Below, one piece after another: positions 1 through 8,389 of a stretch of 64,000 bases of DNA. Positions within the stretch are counted from its first letter, which is position 1; each line of letters opens with the position of its first letter. The stretch comes from Firm-13 sp037143795 (lineage in GTDB: Bacteria > Bacillota > Clostridia > Saccharofermentanales > Saccharofermentanaceae), in assembly GCA_037143795.1 (NCBI GenBank), contig JBAWXZ010000001.1, forward strand, positions 1 to 64,000. The letters are read 5' to 3'. Below the pieces are notes generated by a model. It had not been told where the DNA came from, ran no database searches, and saw only the letters and a program-made list of their open reading frames with translations. Position numbers and translations under genes: made by a program.

Positions 1-11
1 TGAAGACAACA

Positions 12-45
12 AAAAACTCTCCGGACTATATTCCGAAGAGTTTTT
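12..45 (+). terminator. Terminator hairpin of the gene upstream of the window
   Basis: Positions 12-25 pair with 32-45 (13 of 14 pairs, one C/A mismatch) around a six-base loop. The arms end in a T run on the + strand and an A run upstream, so it could stop transcription in both directions. The gene it serves lies outside the window. Confidence 0.75.
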
Positions 46-361
46 CAGTGCCCTGACTGTATGGTTTCCAGGGTCTTTCGCATTTAACGGATTTTTTCCT
101 GCTGTTTGTTTTTCTGTTCATCGCGTCCGGATGACAGGAGTCATATGCAAAATAACCAAAACGTAACCTGATTGAAAATGAAAATGAACATGTGTTTGAT
201 AACATGAAAATAAATACATGTAAAAGTATAATCTCTCGAAAACGCAGATGGCGGCCTATCCGCACAGGCAATGGAAAATCAGATATGCATTCAGCGAGCC
301 GGGCAACGATCCCGCCAGGCGGCTTCCTATGAAAAACAGAAATGATTTTGGTGACAAGAGG

Positions 362-514
362 ATGTCTATTTGTCGTTGTGGAAGTGTTATGTATTTTACG
401 AATAAGGAAAACAATAAAATTGGGTATTACTGTGTATGCTGTCGTTATGAAACTCGTCTTCACCGATTTCCTTTTATGGCAAGATGGGAATGGAACAGGG
501 AAACACATCGTTAG
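362..514 (+). CDS. Possible 50-residue zinc-ribbon protein
   Basis: The reading frame holds CRCGSVMYF near the start and YYCVCCRYE about 17 residues later. That is the spacing and composition of a small zinc ribbon (paired cysteine knuckles with Gly-Ser and aromatic residues). The frame is open upstream to an ATG at 248, but neither start has a well-spaced ribosome site; AAGAGG lies directly against the ATG at 362. A terminator-like hairpin starts 8 bases after the stop, which supports a real transcript end. Function is unknown. It could also be a decayed gene, since the flanking sequence carries no other recognisable protein. Confidence 0.35.
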   Translation: MSICRCGSVMYFTNKENNKIGYYCVCCRYETRLHRFPFMARWEWNRETHR

Positions 515-521
515 GCACTCT

Positions 522-560
522 GGAATCCCTGGAACGAATGAATTCCGGGGCTTTTCCTTT
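522..560 (+). terminator. Terminator-like hairpin after the zinc-ribbon ORF
   Basis: CCCTGGAA at 527-534 pairs with TTCCGGGG at 543-550 (one G.T pair), followed by a T-rich stretch. From here to position 659 no further gene is visible. Confidence 0.4.
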
Positions 561-659
561 TGCAAGTAAGATTCAGCATTATCCTGACTGTTTTCCCTCA
601 GTATACGGTTATACAGCATCTGTTTTGAATAACTTTATGGAAAAGACACAATTAAACTA

Positions 660-709
660 CAATCTGAAAACATATTGTAATCAGTCCGTCAGATGTGTTT
701 GTTAAACTT
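660..709 (+). promoter_or_regulatory. Upstream element shared with the paralogous gene at 3970 (copy A)
   Basis: This 50-base stretch matches 3871-3920 at 39 of 50 positions by eye. Each copy lies 50-100 bases before the start of one glucosaminidase paralogue. The core is CTGAAAAC, then ATTGTAAT, then GTCAGAT. The ends (ATCTGA / TCAGAT) could pair across about 22 bases. I do not see a standard sigma-A promoter in it. It may be a promoter for another sigma factor, an operator or a leader structure. Confidence 0.5.
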
Positions 710-759
710 ATAACATTGGAATCTATACCTGTGTAAATACAGGCAAGAGAGGGTCGGCA

Positions 760-3432
760 ATGAATTTATACAAAACTGAATTTGATAAAGACAATAATAC
801 AAGCTGTCAGACTGATATATTGCGTTTAAATTCGCGGGAATCTTCACGAAGTACGGTAAGAAAACCATCTTTTCTGCTTCCTTCAATCCGAATGCTGTTG
901 GTAGTTCTTACCATTATTTTACTCTTACCATGCATTCCGGCTGCAGGGTTGCGTGCTGAAGTTGTTGTTAATGGAACTGTTACGGCTACATCTGCCAATA
1001 TTCGCTCTGCCCCCGGTACGGGAGCAACAGTTTTAGTTAATGTTACAAAGGGAACTCGTGCAGCAATAGGTAATCTGGTAACTATTTCCGGTGATCCCAG
1101 CGGGTATAATTCTTGGCGTGCGGTATCCGTTGCCGTCGCCGGAACACAATATGACGGATATGTTGTAAGCAGTTTTGTCCAGATCGATTCGATAGCACCG
1201 ACACCAACTCCGACACCCACACCGACAATTGATCCGGATTTCGAGAATGCCATAGCCGGTTTCCCGGAATCCTACAAACCGTCACTGCGATCGCTGCATC
1301 AGGCGCATCCGTCATGGGTTTTTAATGCAGTGAATGTTAATACCGCATGGAGTGCTGTAGTTGCTGCGGAATCGAAGTTAGGAACCAGTCTGATTGTGAA
1401 GTCGATAGATGATTCATGGAAATCGACGGATACGGGCGCCTACAACTGGCTGACAAACACCTACAGAATTTTTGACGGAACATCTTGGGTAAATGCTTCG
1501 CAGAATGTAATTGCCTATTATCTTGACCCGAGAAATTTCCTGGGTGAAACATATGTATTCCAGTTCCTGAATCAGTCGTATGATGCAGCGACACAGACAC
1601 AGGCAGCAGTGCAGAAGATTCTCGATAATACTTTTATGGCAACCGCCCTGATAACGGATCCTTCGGGTGCATCAATAACCTATGCACAGGCATTCATGCA
1701 GGCGGGCAATTTATCAGGTTCGAGCCCATACCAGCTTGTTTCCCGCGTTATCCAAGAGGTATCCGCGCAGGGCAGCCGTTCGACTTACGGCACCGAACCG
1801 GGTTATCAAAATCATTACAATTTCTATAATATAGGGGCAAGCTCTTCTCCTGACCCGGTAATCCTTGGATTGACATTTGCGGTTAATGGTTCAAATAACC
1901 CGGGATCCTATCCGATGTCCCCTGAGAATAAGGTTAAATATCTGATTCCATGGAACAGTCAATACAGATCCATAGTCGGAGGTGCGATTTATATTTCCGC
2001 CAATTATATCCAAAAGGGGCAAAGCACCCTGTATTTTCAGAAATTCGATGTGAAGGATGACGGCAACGGCGTATATTCGCATCAATACATGACAAATATT
2101 GAGGCGATGCTTGGGGAATCAACAACGCTTCATAATGCATATGTGAAATCCGGGACCCTGGATCTGCCACTGACATTCAGTATCCCGGTCTATGTCTCCA
2201 TGCCGGATACGCCTGTTTCACAGCCTGCAAAAACAGGTAATCCCAATAACTATCTGACAAGCCTGGCGGTGGATGGTTATGCCCTGACACCCGGCTTTGA
2301 TCCTTCCGTGACGGATGGTTATGCACTTAGCGTACCTTACAAAACCAGTACGGTTAATATCAGTGCCTCGCCTGTGTCATCCTCGGCTTTGCTTGCAGGG
2401 ACCGGAAACCTGGCTTTAGTTGTCGGGAACAATGTTTCCGCCGTTACTGTGACTGCTCAGAATGGTTCCGTGCGCACGTACCATATAACCATTACCAGAA
2501 ACCCGGATCCGGGTCCGCATGTCTCATTCCAGACCCATGTACAGGATATTGGATGGCAGGGATATGTCATCAGCGGGGAGACCTCCGGAACAATCGGCCA
2601 ATCCAAGCGGCTGGAAGCAATTCGTGCAAATCTGGAAAACGTTAACGGCGGCATTGAATACCGGACTCAGGTTCAGGATATAGGCTGGATGGATTGGGTG
2701 GCTGACGGGGCATTAAGCGGGACAAGTGCTCAATCGAAGCGGCTCGAAGCGATTCGTATTCGCCTGACCGGGGCAGCTGCTGACACATTTGACGTGTATT
2801 ACCGTGTTCATGCACAGGAATTCGGATGGCTGGATTGGGCAAAAAATGGTGAGTCAGCAGGAACTGCAGGATTCAGCTATCGACTGGAAGCGATTGAGAT
2901 TGTTCTTGTACCCAAAGGAGGGGCCGCCCCTGGTGCAACAACACGGCCATATGTTGATTTTTATGCTCCAAACCCTGTTGTAGGCACGGTGAGTTACCAA
3001 ACGCATGTGCAGGATATTGGCTGGCAGGGATATGTAAGTAACGGGGCAACATCCGGTACGGTTGCCCAGTCCAGGCGTCTTGAAGCAATTCACATCAAAC
3101 TGGAAAACCTGGCTGGCGGAATCGAATACAGGACGCATGTTCAGGATAAGGGATGGATGGATTGGGTGGCTAACGACGCGATGAGCGGCACAAGCGGCCA
3201 GTCGAAGAGACTGGAAGCGATTCAAATCCGACTGACCGGGGCCGCTGCAGACCTTTATGATATTTACTACCGTGTTCATGCCCAGAATTGCGGATGGCTT
3301 GGCTGGGCAAAGAATGGGGAGCCTGCAGGTACAGCGGGATATAGCTATCGACTGGAAGCAATTGAGATTGTTCTTATACCAAAAGGCACAGCAGCACCTG
3401 GTTTGACAGACCGAACCTTTTTACAGGCATAA
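760..3432 (+). CDS. Secreted N-acetylglucosaminidase with SH3, cadherin-like and ChW repeats
   Basis: Predicted cell-wall hydrolase of 890 residues. After an unusually long charged N-terminal region (about 44 residues) comes a hydrophobic signal segment (about 45-66). Next are a bacterial SH3 domain (about 70-142), a Pro-Thr linker, a LytD/FlgJ-type glucosaminidase domain (about 160-470, likely catalytic Glu333 in VSRVIQEVS) and a cadherin-like beta-sandwich (about 498-580). The C-terminus has six ChW repeats in two blocks of three (about 588-720 and 746-885). Start chosen at the ATG with AGAGAGGG 7 bases upstream; the paralogue at 3970 has the same arrangement. ChW repeats are a clostridial surface-anchoring or polysaccharide-binding module. 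Likely role: peptidoglycan remodelling at the cell surface. Confidence 0.85.
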   Translation: MNLYKTEFDKDNNTSCQTDILRLNSRESSRSTVRKPSFLLPSIRMLLVVLTIILLLPCIPAAGLRAEVVVNGTVTATSANIRSAPGTGATVLVNVTKGTRAAIGNLVTISGDPSGYNSWRAVSVAVAGTQYDGYVVSSFVQIDSIAPTPTPTPTPTIDPDFENAIAGFPESYKPSLRSLHQAHPSWVFNAVNVNTAWSAVVAAESKLGTSLIVKSIDDSWKSTDTGAYNWLTNTYRIFDGTSWVNASQNVIAYYLDPRNFLGETYVFQFLNQSYDAATQTQAAVQKILDNTFMATALITDPSGASITYAQAFMQAGNLSGSSPYQLVSRVIQEVSAQGSRSTYGTEPGYQNHYNFYNIGASSSPDPVILGLTFAVNGSNNPGSYPMSPENKVKYLIPWNSQYRSIVGGAIYISANYIQKGQSTLYFQKFDVKDDGNGVYSHQYMTNIEAMLGESTTLHNAYVKSGTLDLPLTFSIPVYVSMPDTPVSQPAKTGNPNNYLTSLAVDGYALTPGFDPSVTDGYALSVPYKTSTVNISASPVSSSALLAGTGNLALVVGNNVSAVTVTAQNGSVRTYHITITRNPDPGPHVSFQTHVQDIGWQGYVISGETSGTIGQSKRLEAIRANLENVNGGIEYRTQVQDIGWMDWVADGALSGTSAQSKRLEAIRIRLTGAAADTFDVYYRVHAQEFGWLDWAKNGESAGTAGFSYRLEAIEIVLVPKGGAAPGATTRPYVDFYAPNPVVGTVSYQTHVQDIGWQGYVSNGATSGTVAQSRRLEAIHIKLENLAGGIEYRTHVQDKGWMDWVANDAMSGTSGQSKRLEAIQIRLTGAAADLYDIYYRVHAQNCGWLGWAKNGEPAGTAGYSYRLEAIEIVLIPKGTAAPGLTDRTFLQA
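2521..3378 (+). repeat. Tandem duplication of a three-ChW-repeat block
   Basis: The segment from about 2521 to 2910 recurs at about 2989 to 3378 with a period of 468 bases (156 codons), as judged from the shared AGGATATT sites at 2543 and 3011. Each block codes three ChW units with the GW and RLEAI signatures. The blocks are separated by a short Pro/Thr-containing linker. Confidence 0.8.
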
Positions 3433-3526
3433 CAATTGCGGATTTGATCTTTAAAACAATTACTGATTGCGTTTGCAGAAAAAGTGTAATACTCTGTGAA
3501 TATCATACAATTGGGAGGAAAGAATA

Positions 3527-3721
3527 ATGCCCCGAAAACTGTATACCGATTTCTGTCCGATATCAGGGGATCAGAGAACAATCACCGTTGATTTAGTTAA
3601 ATTATCCCTTTCTGCTGATTCTTCATCAGAAGAAATGAAGTGTGGGTTTGAATGCGACAAATATCTGTACGGGCATTGTCCAAGTGAAAAGGATTGTCCT
3701 CTATATAAAAAGGCAGAGTGA
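3527..3721 (+). CDS. Small cysteine-rich protein of unknown function
   Basis: A 64-residue protein with six cysteines: one near residue 10, and a C-terminal cluster KCGFECDKYLYGHC followed by KDCPLYKKAE. The pattern suggests metal or Fe-S binding, but I do not recognise a named family. GGGAGG lies 9 bases before the ATG, and a strong terminator follows at 3770, so it is a complete single-gene transcript unit between the two glucosaminidase genes. No signal peptide or membrane segment, hence probably cytoplasmic. Confidence 0.7.
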   Translation: MPRKLYTDFCPISGDQRTITVDLVKLSLSADSSSEEMKCGFECDKYLYGHCPSEKDCPLYKKAE

Positions 3722-3769
3722 TTGCGGGTTAACAACACTGAACAGAAAAAACATCGGAACGATACATAT

Positions 3770-3803
3770 ACAAGCCTGGCATATTGCCGGGCTTGTTTTA
3801 TTA
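3770..3803 (+). terminator. Terminator of the small Cys-rich gene
   Basis: ACAAGCCTGGC at 3770-3780 pairs with GCCGGGCTTGT (about 3786-3796, one T.G pair) across a five-base loop, followed by TTTATTAT. Confidence 0.85.
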
Positions 3804-3870
3804 TCGTCAACTTCCAACGGCAAATAATCCCTTTTACTGCTGGTTTTTATAAAAAGTCACAGATATGCGG

Positions 3871-3920
3871 CAACCTGAAAACGGATTGTAATACGTCTGT
3901 CAGATAGGTTTGATAGACTG
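3871..3920 (+). promoter_or_regulatory. Upstream element shared with the paralogous gene at 760 (copy B)
   Basis: Matches copy A (660-709) at 39 of 50 positions by eye; see that entry. Its conservation between the two paralogues, outside coding sequence, suggests co-regulation. The conserved AGAGAGG ribosome site and GCAATG start follow about 35 bases later. Confidence 0.5.
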
Positions 3921-3969
3921 TATCTGTAATAATTCATGCAAGATCAGCAAATGGAAGAGAGGCACTGCA

Positions 3970-6132
3970 ATGTATCTTCCAGATAATGTTCCCAGGACGG
4001 ACTGCGGACAAAGCAGTCTGCAAAATGCTGTCAAATGCAAATCATGCAAATCAGTGCGGAATCAGATGAGTTCGCTGTCTTTTCTTCGGCTTTCTTTTCG
4101 AATATTTGCTGTTATTCTTGCAGGAATCCTTATTTTGCCGTGTGTTTCGGCTTCGACTGCAAATGCTGATCTTGAAACAAATGCAAAAGTCTGTGTAACA
4201 TCAGCAAACATCAGATCAGCACCAGGAACGACTGCAGCAGTTGTTGCTACCTTGCCGGTCAATACCCGCGTTGCCGCCGGTGAAGTGGTTAACATAACTG
4301 CGGATCCATCCGGTAAAAATACTTGGTGTAAGATTTCCGTCATGGTAAGCGGAACACAAATTGAAGGCTATATTGTCAATAGTTTTCTACTTAAGGATCC
4401 AACTTCTGATGACCCGGCTTTTGAAACTGCCATTGCCGGATTTCCGGATTCCTATAAGCCATCGCTGCGGTCACTGCATGAAGCACATCCGAGCTGGACC
4501 TTTCGGGCTGTGAATGTTGGTACCGACTGGAAAACAGTTGTTGCTTCGGAATCTATGATTGGAACAAGCCTGATAACAAGTTCTGCGGACGATTCATGGA
4601 AGTCGGTGGATTCAAATGTCTACAATTGGCTGACAAATACATATACACCTTATGATGGTGCATCCTGGGTAAATGCATCAAAAGATGTTGTTGCTTATTA
4701 TCTGGATCCAAGAAATTTTTTGAGCGACACATATATTTTTCAATTCCTCAATCTTTCGTATGATGCAGGTACACAGACACAGGACGCGGTCCAGAAGCTT
4801 TTGAACAATACTTTTATGGCCGGTACGTTAATTACCGAACCGGTAACAGGGGCGCAGATATCGTACGCACAGGCATTTATGCAGGCAGGAGCAGCATCCG
4901 GGTCAAGTCCGTATCAACTTGTCTCACGTATCGTACAGGAGGTCTCTGCAACGGGCAGCCGTTCCACTTCGGGAACGGAACCGGGTTATGCCGGTTATTA
5001 CAACTACTATAATATCGGAGCCAGTTCTTCAACCGATCCTGTAATCCTCGGACTGACTTTTGCCATTAATGGCTCGAATAATCCAGGATCATATCCTATG
5101 TCCGCCGAGAACAAGACAAAATATTTAATTCCATGGAACAGCCCTTATAAATCCATCGCCGGCGGAGCAGCATATATATCCAGCTACTACATACAAAAAG
5201 GTCAAAACACAATGTATTTTCAGAAATTTGATGTAACCGACGACGGCAACGGAATGTACCGGCATCAGTACATGACGAATGTACAGGCTATGACAGGAGA
5301 ATCAACGACTCTCTATAATGCTTATTCAAAATCAAGTATTCTGGATGTTCCTCTGACTTTCAGCATACCTGTATATGCAGCAATGCCCGATACACCGGCT
5401 GTGCTGCCTGCTAAAACAGGCAACCCCAATAATTATCTTGCAAGTCTTTCCATTGACGGTTTTTCACTGACGCCGACTTTTGATTCGGCGGTTACAGAAG
5501 GATACTCATTAATTGTTCCCTTTCAGGTAAGCTCCGTGAATTTGACCGCTGCTGCTGTTGCGGCAACATCCACAATCAGCGGGCAAGGTGCAGTTGCACT
5601 GAATACAGGTGAAAATTCCGTTCCGGTCACTGTGACGGCTCAGAATGGATCTGCGCGTACATATAACATTACGATTTTAAGAAATGAGCCGACCGGAGAA
5701 GTGCTCTATACAACAGCATATCGAATAAACCTGGATAATACGCTTACAGGAATTGCACCGGGAACATCGATATCGGCTTTCACTGCAGGGGTAACTCTCC
5801 AGAACGGCGGTCAGATTATTTTCCTGAATGCAGGCGGAACCATTATTACTGATCCTGCACATATACTTGCCACCGGCGACAGAGTGGAGTTTGTGAATTC
5901 TTCTGCCGCTGTTGTAAACGATTATACGGTAATTGTTTTCGGGGATTCCAACGGGGACGGCAAAATCAATTCTACGGACCTTACCGTTCTTTGCCGTCAT
6001 GTTTTAAAGGAATCGAGCCTTTCGGGAAGCGCGTTATTGGCTGCCGATGTTAATCATGACGGGAAAACAAATTCTACTGATCTGACTGTTATATGCAGAT
6101 ATGTTTTAAAGGAATCAACAATTACGCAATGA
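3970..6132 (+). CDS. Secreted N-acetylglucosaminidase with SH3, cadherin-like and type I dockerin domains
   Basis: A 720-residue paralogue of the protein at 760, with the same order up to the cadherin-like domain: long n-region, signal segment (about 44-66), SH3 (about 70-141), glucosaminidase (about 150-470), beta-sandwich (about 488-575). The ChW repeats are replaced by a small beta domain and a type I dockerin (about 658-716). The dockerin has two calcium loops, DSNGDGKINSTD and DVNHDGKTNSTD, about 34 residues apart. A TTG at 3910 extends the frame, but the ATG at 3970 has AGAGAGG at the right distance and aligns with the paralogue. The next gene starts 12 bases after the stop and encodes a cohesin-like protein, which suggests the dockerin docks on it. 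Confidence 0.85.
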   Translation: MYLPDNVPRTDCGQSSLQNAVKCKSCKSVRNQMSSLSFLRLSFRIFAVILAGILILPCVSASTANADLETNAKVCVTSANIRSAPGTTAAVVATLPVNTRVAAGEVVNITADPSGKNTWCKISVMVSGTQIEGYIVNSFLLKDPTSDDPAFETAIAGFPDSYKPSLRSLHEAHPSWTFRAVNVGTDWKTVVASESMIGTSLITSSADDSWKSVDSNVYNWLTNTYTPYDGASWVNASKDVVAYYLDPRNFLSDTYIFQFLNLSYDAGTQTQDAVQKLLNNTFMAGTLITEPVTGAQISYAQAFMQAGAASGSSPYQLVSRIVQEVSATGSRSTSGTEPGYAGYYNYYNIGASSSTDPVILGLTFAINGSNNPGSYPMSAENKTKYLIPWNSPYKSIAGGAAYISSYYIQKGQNTMYFQKFDVTDDGNGMYRHQYMTNVQAMTGESTTLYNAYSKSSILDVPLTFSIPVYAAMPDTPAVLPAKTGNPNNYLASLSIDGFSLTPTFDSAVTEGYSLIVPFQVSSVNLTAAAVAATSTISGQGAVALNTGENSVPVTVTAQNGSARTYNITILRNEPTGEVLYTTAYRINLDNTLTGIAPGTSISAFTAGVTLQNGGQIIFLNAGGTIITDPAHILATGDRVEFVNSSAAVVNDYTVIVFGDSNGDGKINSTDLTVLCRHVLKESSLSGSALLAADVNHDGKTNSTDLTVICRYVLKESTITQ

Positions 6133-6143
6133 GGTGCAAATAC

Positions 6144-8147
6144 ATGAAGAACTCACAAAAAATCCTGCGAATAATATCTGGCTTTCTTGCTGCGGCGATT
6201 CTGCTTTGCCTTATACCGGCAGCTTCCGTTATGGCGGCAGCTACACTTTCTGTCAGCATATACTCTGGAAATAAGGAAGTCGGTTCCACAATTAATGTCA
6301 GGGTGATAGCAAGCGGTGATGGACCTTATCAGGATTTCCAGGGAACACTGGCTTATAATGCTTCAATTTTGCAGCTGACCAGCCTGGTGCAGGGTGACTA
6401 TCCCAAAGCGAATTTTAAAGCAAGCGGCGACAATTTTACTGATTTTGATGCAAACGTTCCTAATGGCGGAGTACTGGTATATGCTTCATTTAAATGCCTT
6501 GCCGCAGGATCAACGGATTTATCATGTTCCCTTGATAATCTGGCTGATATAAACGGAAATAATGTAACCGTATCCGGAGCATCTGCTAAAGTTACCGTAA
6601 CTACCCCTGTTGCCAAATCCTCCAATGCAGATCTTGCCGGCCTTGCAATTTCTCCCGGCACATTATCCCCGGCCTTTGCACCCGGAACCCAGAGCTATAC
6701 AGCTTCTGCTGCAGCGAATCAGGGCAAGATTACTGTAAGCGCCTCGCCTGCAGACGGGAAGTCGAAGGTATCGCTCAATGGCGTTCAGGATAATCTGGCT
6801 GCCGGAACTAATTCGGTGAAAGTTACAGTGACAGCCGAAAATGGGAATACAAAAGTCTATACAATCACTGTAACAAAATCGTCAGGTCCGACACCGACGC
6901 CAACGCCTACAGCAGTCCCGCTGCCGCCGATTATAATAAACGGTATTGATTATACGATTCTTACAGCCGGTACGGCCGATGCAATACCGGAAGGATTTAC
7001 GGCCGCAACAGCAAAGTATGAGGGTGCCGATATACCGGTCCTTCAGAAAACCCTTGGGGAAGCTGTTGATGCATCTGTTATGACACTTATCCTGCTGACG
7101 GCCGATGGAAAGACCGGATATTATGTATATGATGCTGCGACCAAAACCTGTTATCCATATCAGCTGATTTCTTCGACTGTGATGAGCTTTCAGATTCTGG
7201 ACGAATCAGCTGTGACTTCTGTACCTACAGGGTATGAAGCCTTCGACTATGTATATCTTGACAACACAGTGACAGCTTTCCGACTAATAAGCGATCCTTC
7301 CAATCCGCAGATTCTTTTGTATCTGATGGACGGCAGCGGAATTTCAGCATTTTACTATTATGATACCCAAAACAGCATGCTTATGCTCTATAGGGGGACT
7401 GTTATAATTGCCGCACCGTCATTGACGCCGACTCCGATGCCGACAGCGGTTCCCTCTGAAACAGACATGGCGATTCCAACTGCCGCAGCAGGTTTTTTAC
7501 TGACACCTGCTTCGGCCGGCATTACTTTAAATTCGCTTCAGGATTACAAAAATCCAGTGGTTCTTTTAATCTATCTTCTGGCGCTTTTCTGTCTGATACT
7601 TCTGATTGTCTGTATCGTTCTGATTGTCAGAAGAGGGACGGCTTACGATATGGAAGATTATGAGGAAGACCCCGGGGATTATCCGTCGCCTGATCCCGTT
7701 TCGAATTCCCCGTTTGTTACCCCTCAGCCCAACGCGTTTTTTCATGAGTTGGCTAAGCCACAGGAAGAAAACAAGCTCTATTTTGGAGATAAACCGCAAG
7801 CCGATGAAGTCAAGCTTGATTTTCCGGTGATACCTCAGAGTTCTGCTGCCCGAAAATATACCGTTCCGGCATCAGTGGCCCATTATATTGATAATTCTGA
7901 TATAAATGAGTTGAAAAGCGAAACTAACACATCTTCCATTCCATTAAAATCTAACAGGCAGATTGTTCATGGAGTTCAACCGGTTAGCCCGGCAGAACCT
8001 GTACGGCCGGCAGAGCATGTACCGGTGCGTCTGCAAAAGGCGCTTGACGCCGAGAGTGCAGGACACACGGGAACTTCGCCGTCTTTTCAACTGCCGGTAA
8101 GCGGGACACGTTCGAATGATCCTGATTTTGATCCGGATGATGAATAG
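6144..8147 (+). CDS. Membrane-anchored protein with cohesin-like and cadherin-like domains
   Basis: A 667-residue protein. Signal peptide (1-31, ending VMAAA); cohesin-like domain (about 33-152) with the VGSTINVRV strand and FQGTLAYNASILQL strand typical of cohesins; cadherin-like beta-sandwich (about 162-245); Pro-Thr linker; a domain of unknown type (about 265-440); one membrane helix (about 470-495, followed by RRG); and a 172-residue acidic, Pro-rich cytoplasmic tail. Start chosen at the ATG with GAGGTG 7 bases upstream, 12 bases after the dockerin gene, so the two are probably co-transcribed. Likely role: membrane receptor holding the dockerin-bearing glucosaminidase. The tail could carry a signal or bind a cytoplasmic partner; this is inference. 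Confidence 0.75.
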   Translation: MKNSQKILRIISGFLAAAILLCLIPAASVMAAATLSVSIYSGNKEVGSTINVRVIASGDGPYQDFQGTLAYNASILQLTSLVQGDYPKANFKASGDNFTDFDANVPNGGVLVYASFKCLAAGSTDLSCSLDNLADINGNNVTVSGASAKVTVTTPVAKSSNADLAGLAISPGTLSPAFAPGTQSYTASAAANQGKITVSASPADGKSKVSLNGVQDNLAAGTNSVKVTVTAENGNTKVYTITVTKSSGPTPTPTPTAVPLPPIIINGIDYTILTAGTADAIPEGFTAATAKYEGADIPVLQKTLGEAVDASVMTLILLTADGKTGYYVYDAATKTCYPYQLISSTVMSFQILDESAVTSVPTGYEAFDYVYLDNTVTAFRLISDPSNPQILLYLMDGSGISAFYYYDTQNSMLMLYRGTVIIAAPSLTPTPMPTAVPSETDMAIPTAAAGFLLTPASAGITLNSLQDYKNPVVLLIYLLALFCLILLIVCIVLIVRRGTAYDMEDYEEDPGDYPSPDPVSNSPFVTPQPNAFFHELAKPQEENKLYFGDKPQADEVKLDFPVIPQSSAARKYTVPASVAHYIDNSDINELKSETNTSSIPLKSNRQIVHGVQPVSPAEPVRPAEHVPVRLQKALDAESAGHTGTSPSFQLPVSGTRSNDPDFDPDDE

Positions 8148-8164
8148 AAAGCGAGAAACTGATT

Positions 8165-8326
8165 TTGGATGATGTAAAAGGAAAGTGGACATTAATTACT
8201 GGGGCCAGCCGCGGAATCGGGTACGAAATAGCCGAATTCATGGCAAAGAGCGGAAGGCTGCTTCCTGCCCGGGAATTTACCGGCATGACGCTGGAAGATG
8301 CCGTCAGGAAAGCATATTCATTGTAA
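8165..8326 (+). pseudogene. Remnant of a short-chain dehydrogenase/reductase
   Basis: A 53-codon frame reads KGKWTLITGASRGIGYEIA, the N-terminal NAD(P)-binding beta-alpha unit (TGxxxGIG) of SDR enzymes. It then runs into SGRLLPAREFTGMTLEDAV and stops. SDR enzymes are about 250 residues, so the middle and the catalytic Ser-Tyr-Lys are missing. The end looks like an SDR C-terminus, suggesting an internal deletion. The only possible starts are TTG at 8165 or non-standard codons, with no good ribosome site. Probably not functional. Confidence 0.65.
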
Positions 8327-8356
8327 CAACCTTGTGATTAAACAAATGTACATAAG

Positions 8357-8389
8357 ACCAACCGGTGCAGAACGCGGCTGATTGGTTTT
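8357..8389. terminator. Imperfect hairpin between convergent SDR remnant and nadE
   Basis: ACCAACCG pairs with CGG and TTGGT around a four-base bulge, followed by TTTTA on the + strand. It sits where the two strands' transcripts meet, overlapping the nadE stop. Confidence 0.4.

Noticed and set aside
240..330. Possible cyclic-di-GMP riboswitch before the zinc-ribbon ORF
   Set aside because: Only CGCACAGGCAA resembles the first strand; the conserved ACGCAAAGCC core and closing stems are absent.
26..619. A 197-codon open frame on the minus strand
   Set aside because: No ribosome site, composition unlike its neighbours, no recognisable domain, and it runs through both terminator hairpins and the zinc-ribbon frame.
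2854..3279. A 141-codon minus-strand frame across the ChW repeats
   Set aside because: It is a shadow of the repeated coding sequence, with a matching shadow in the other block, and has no start signal.
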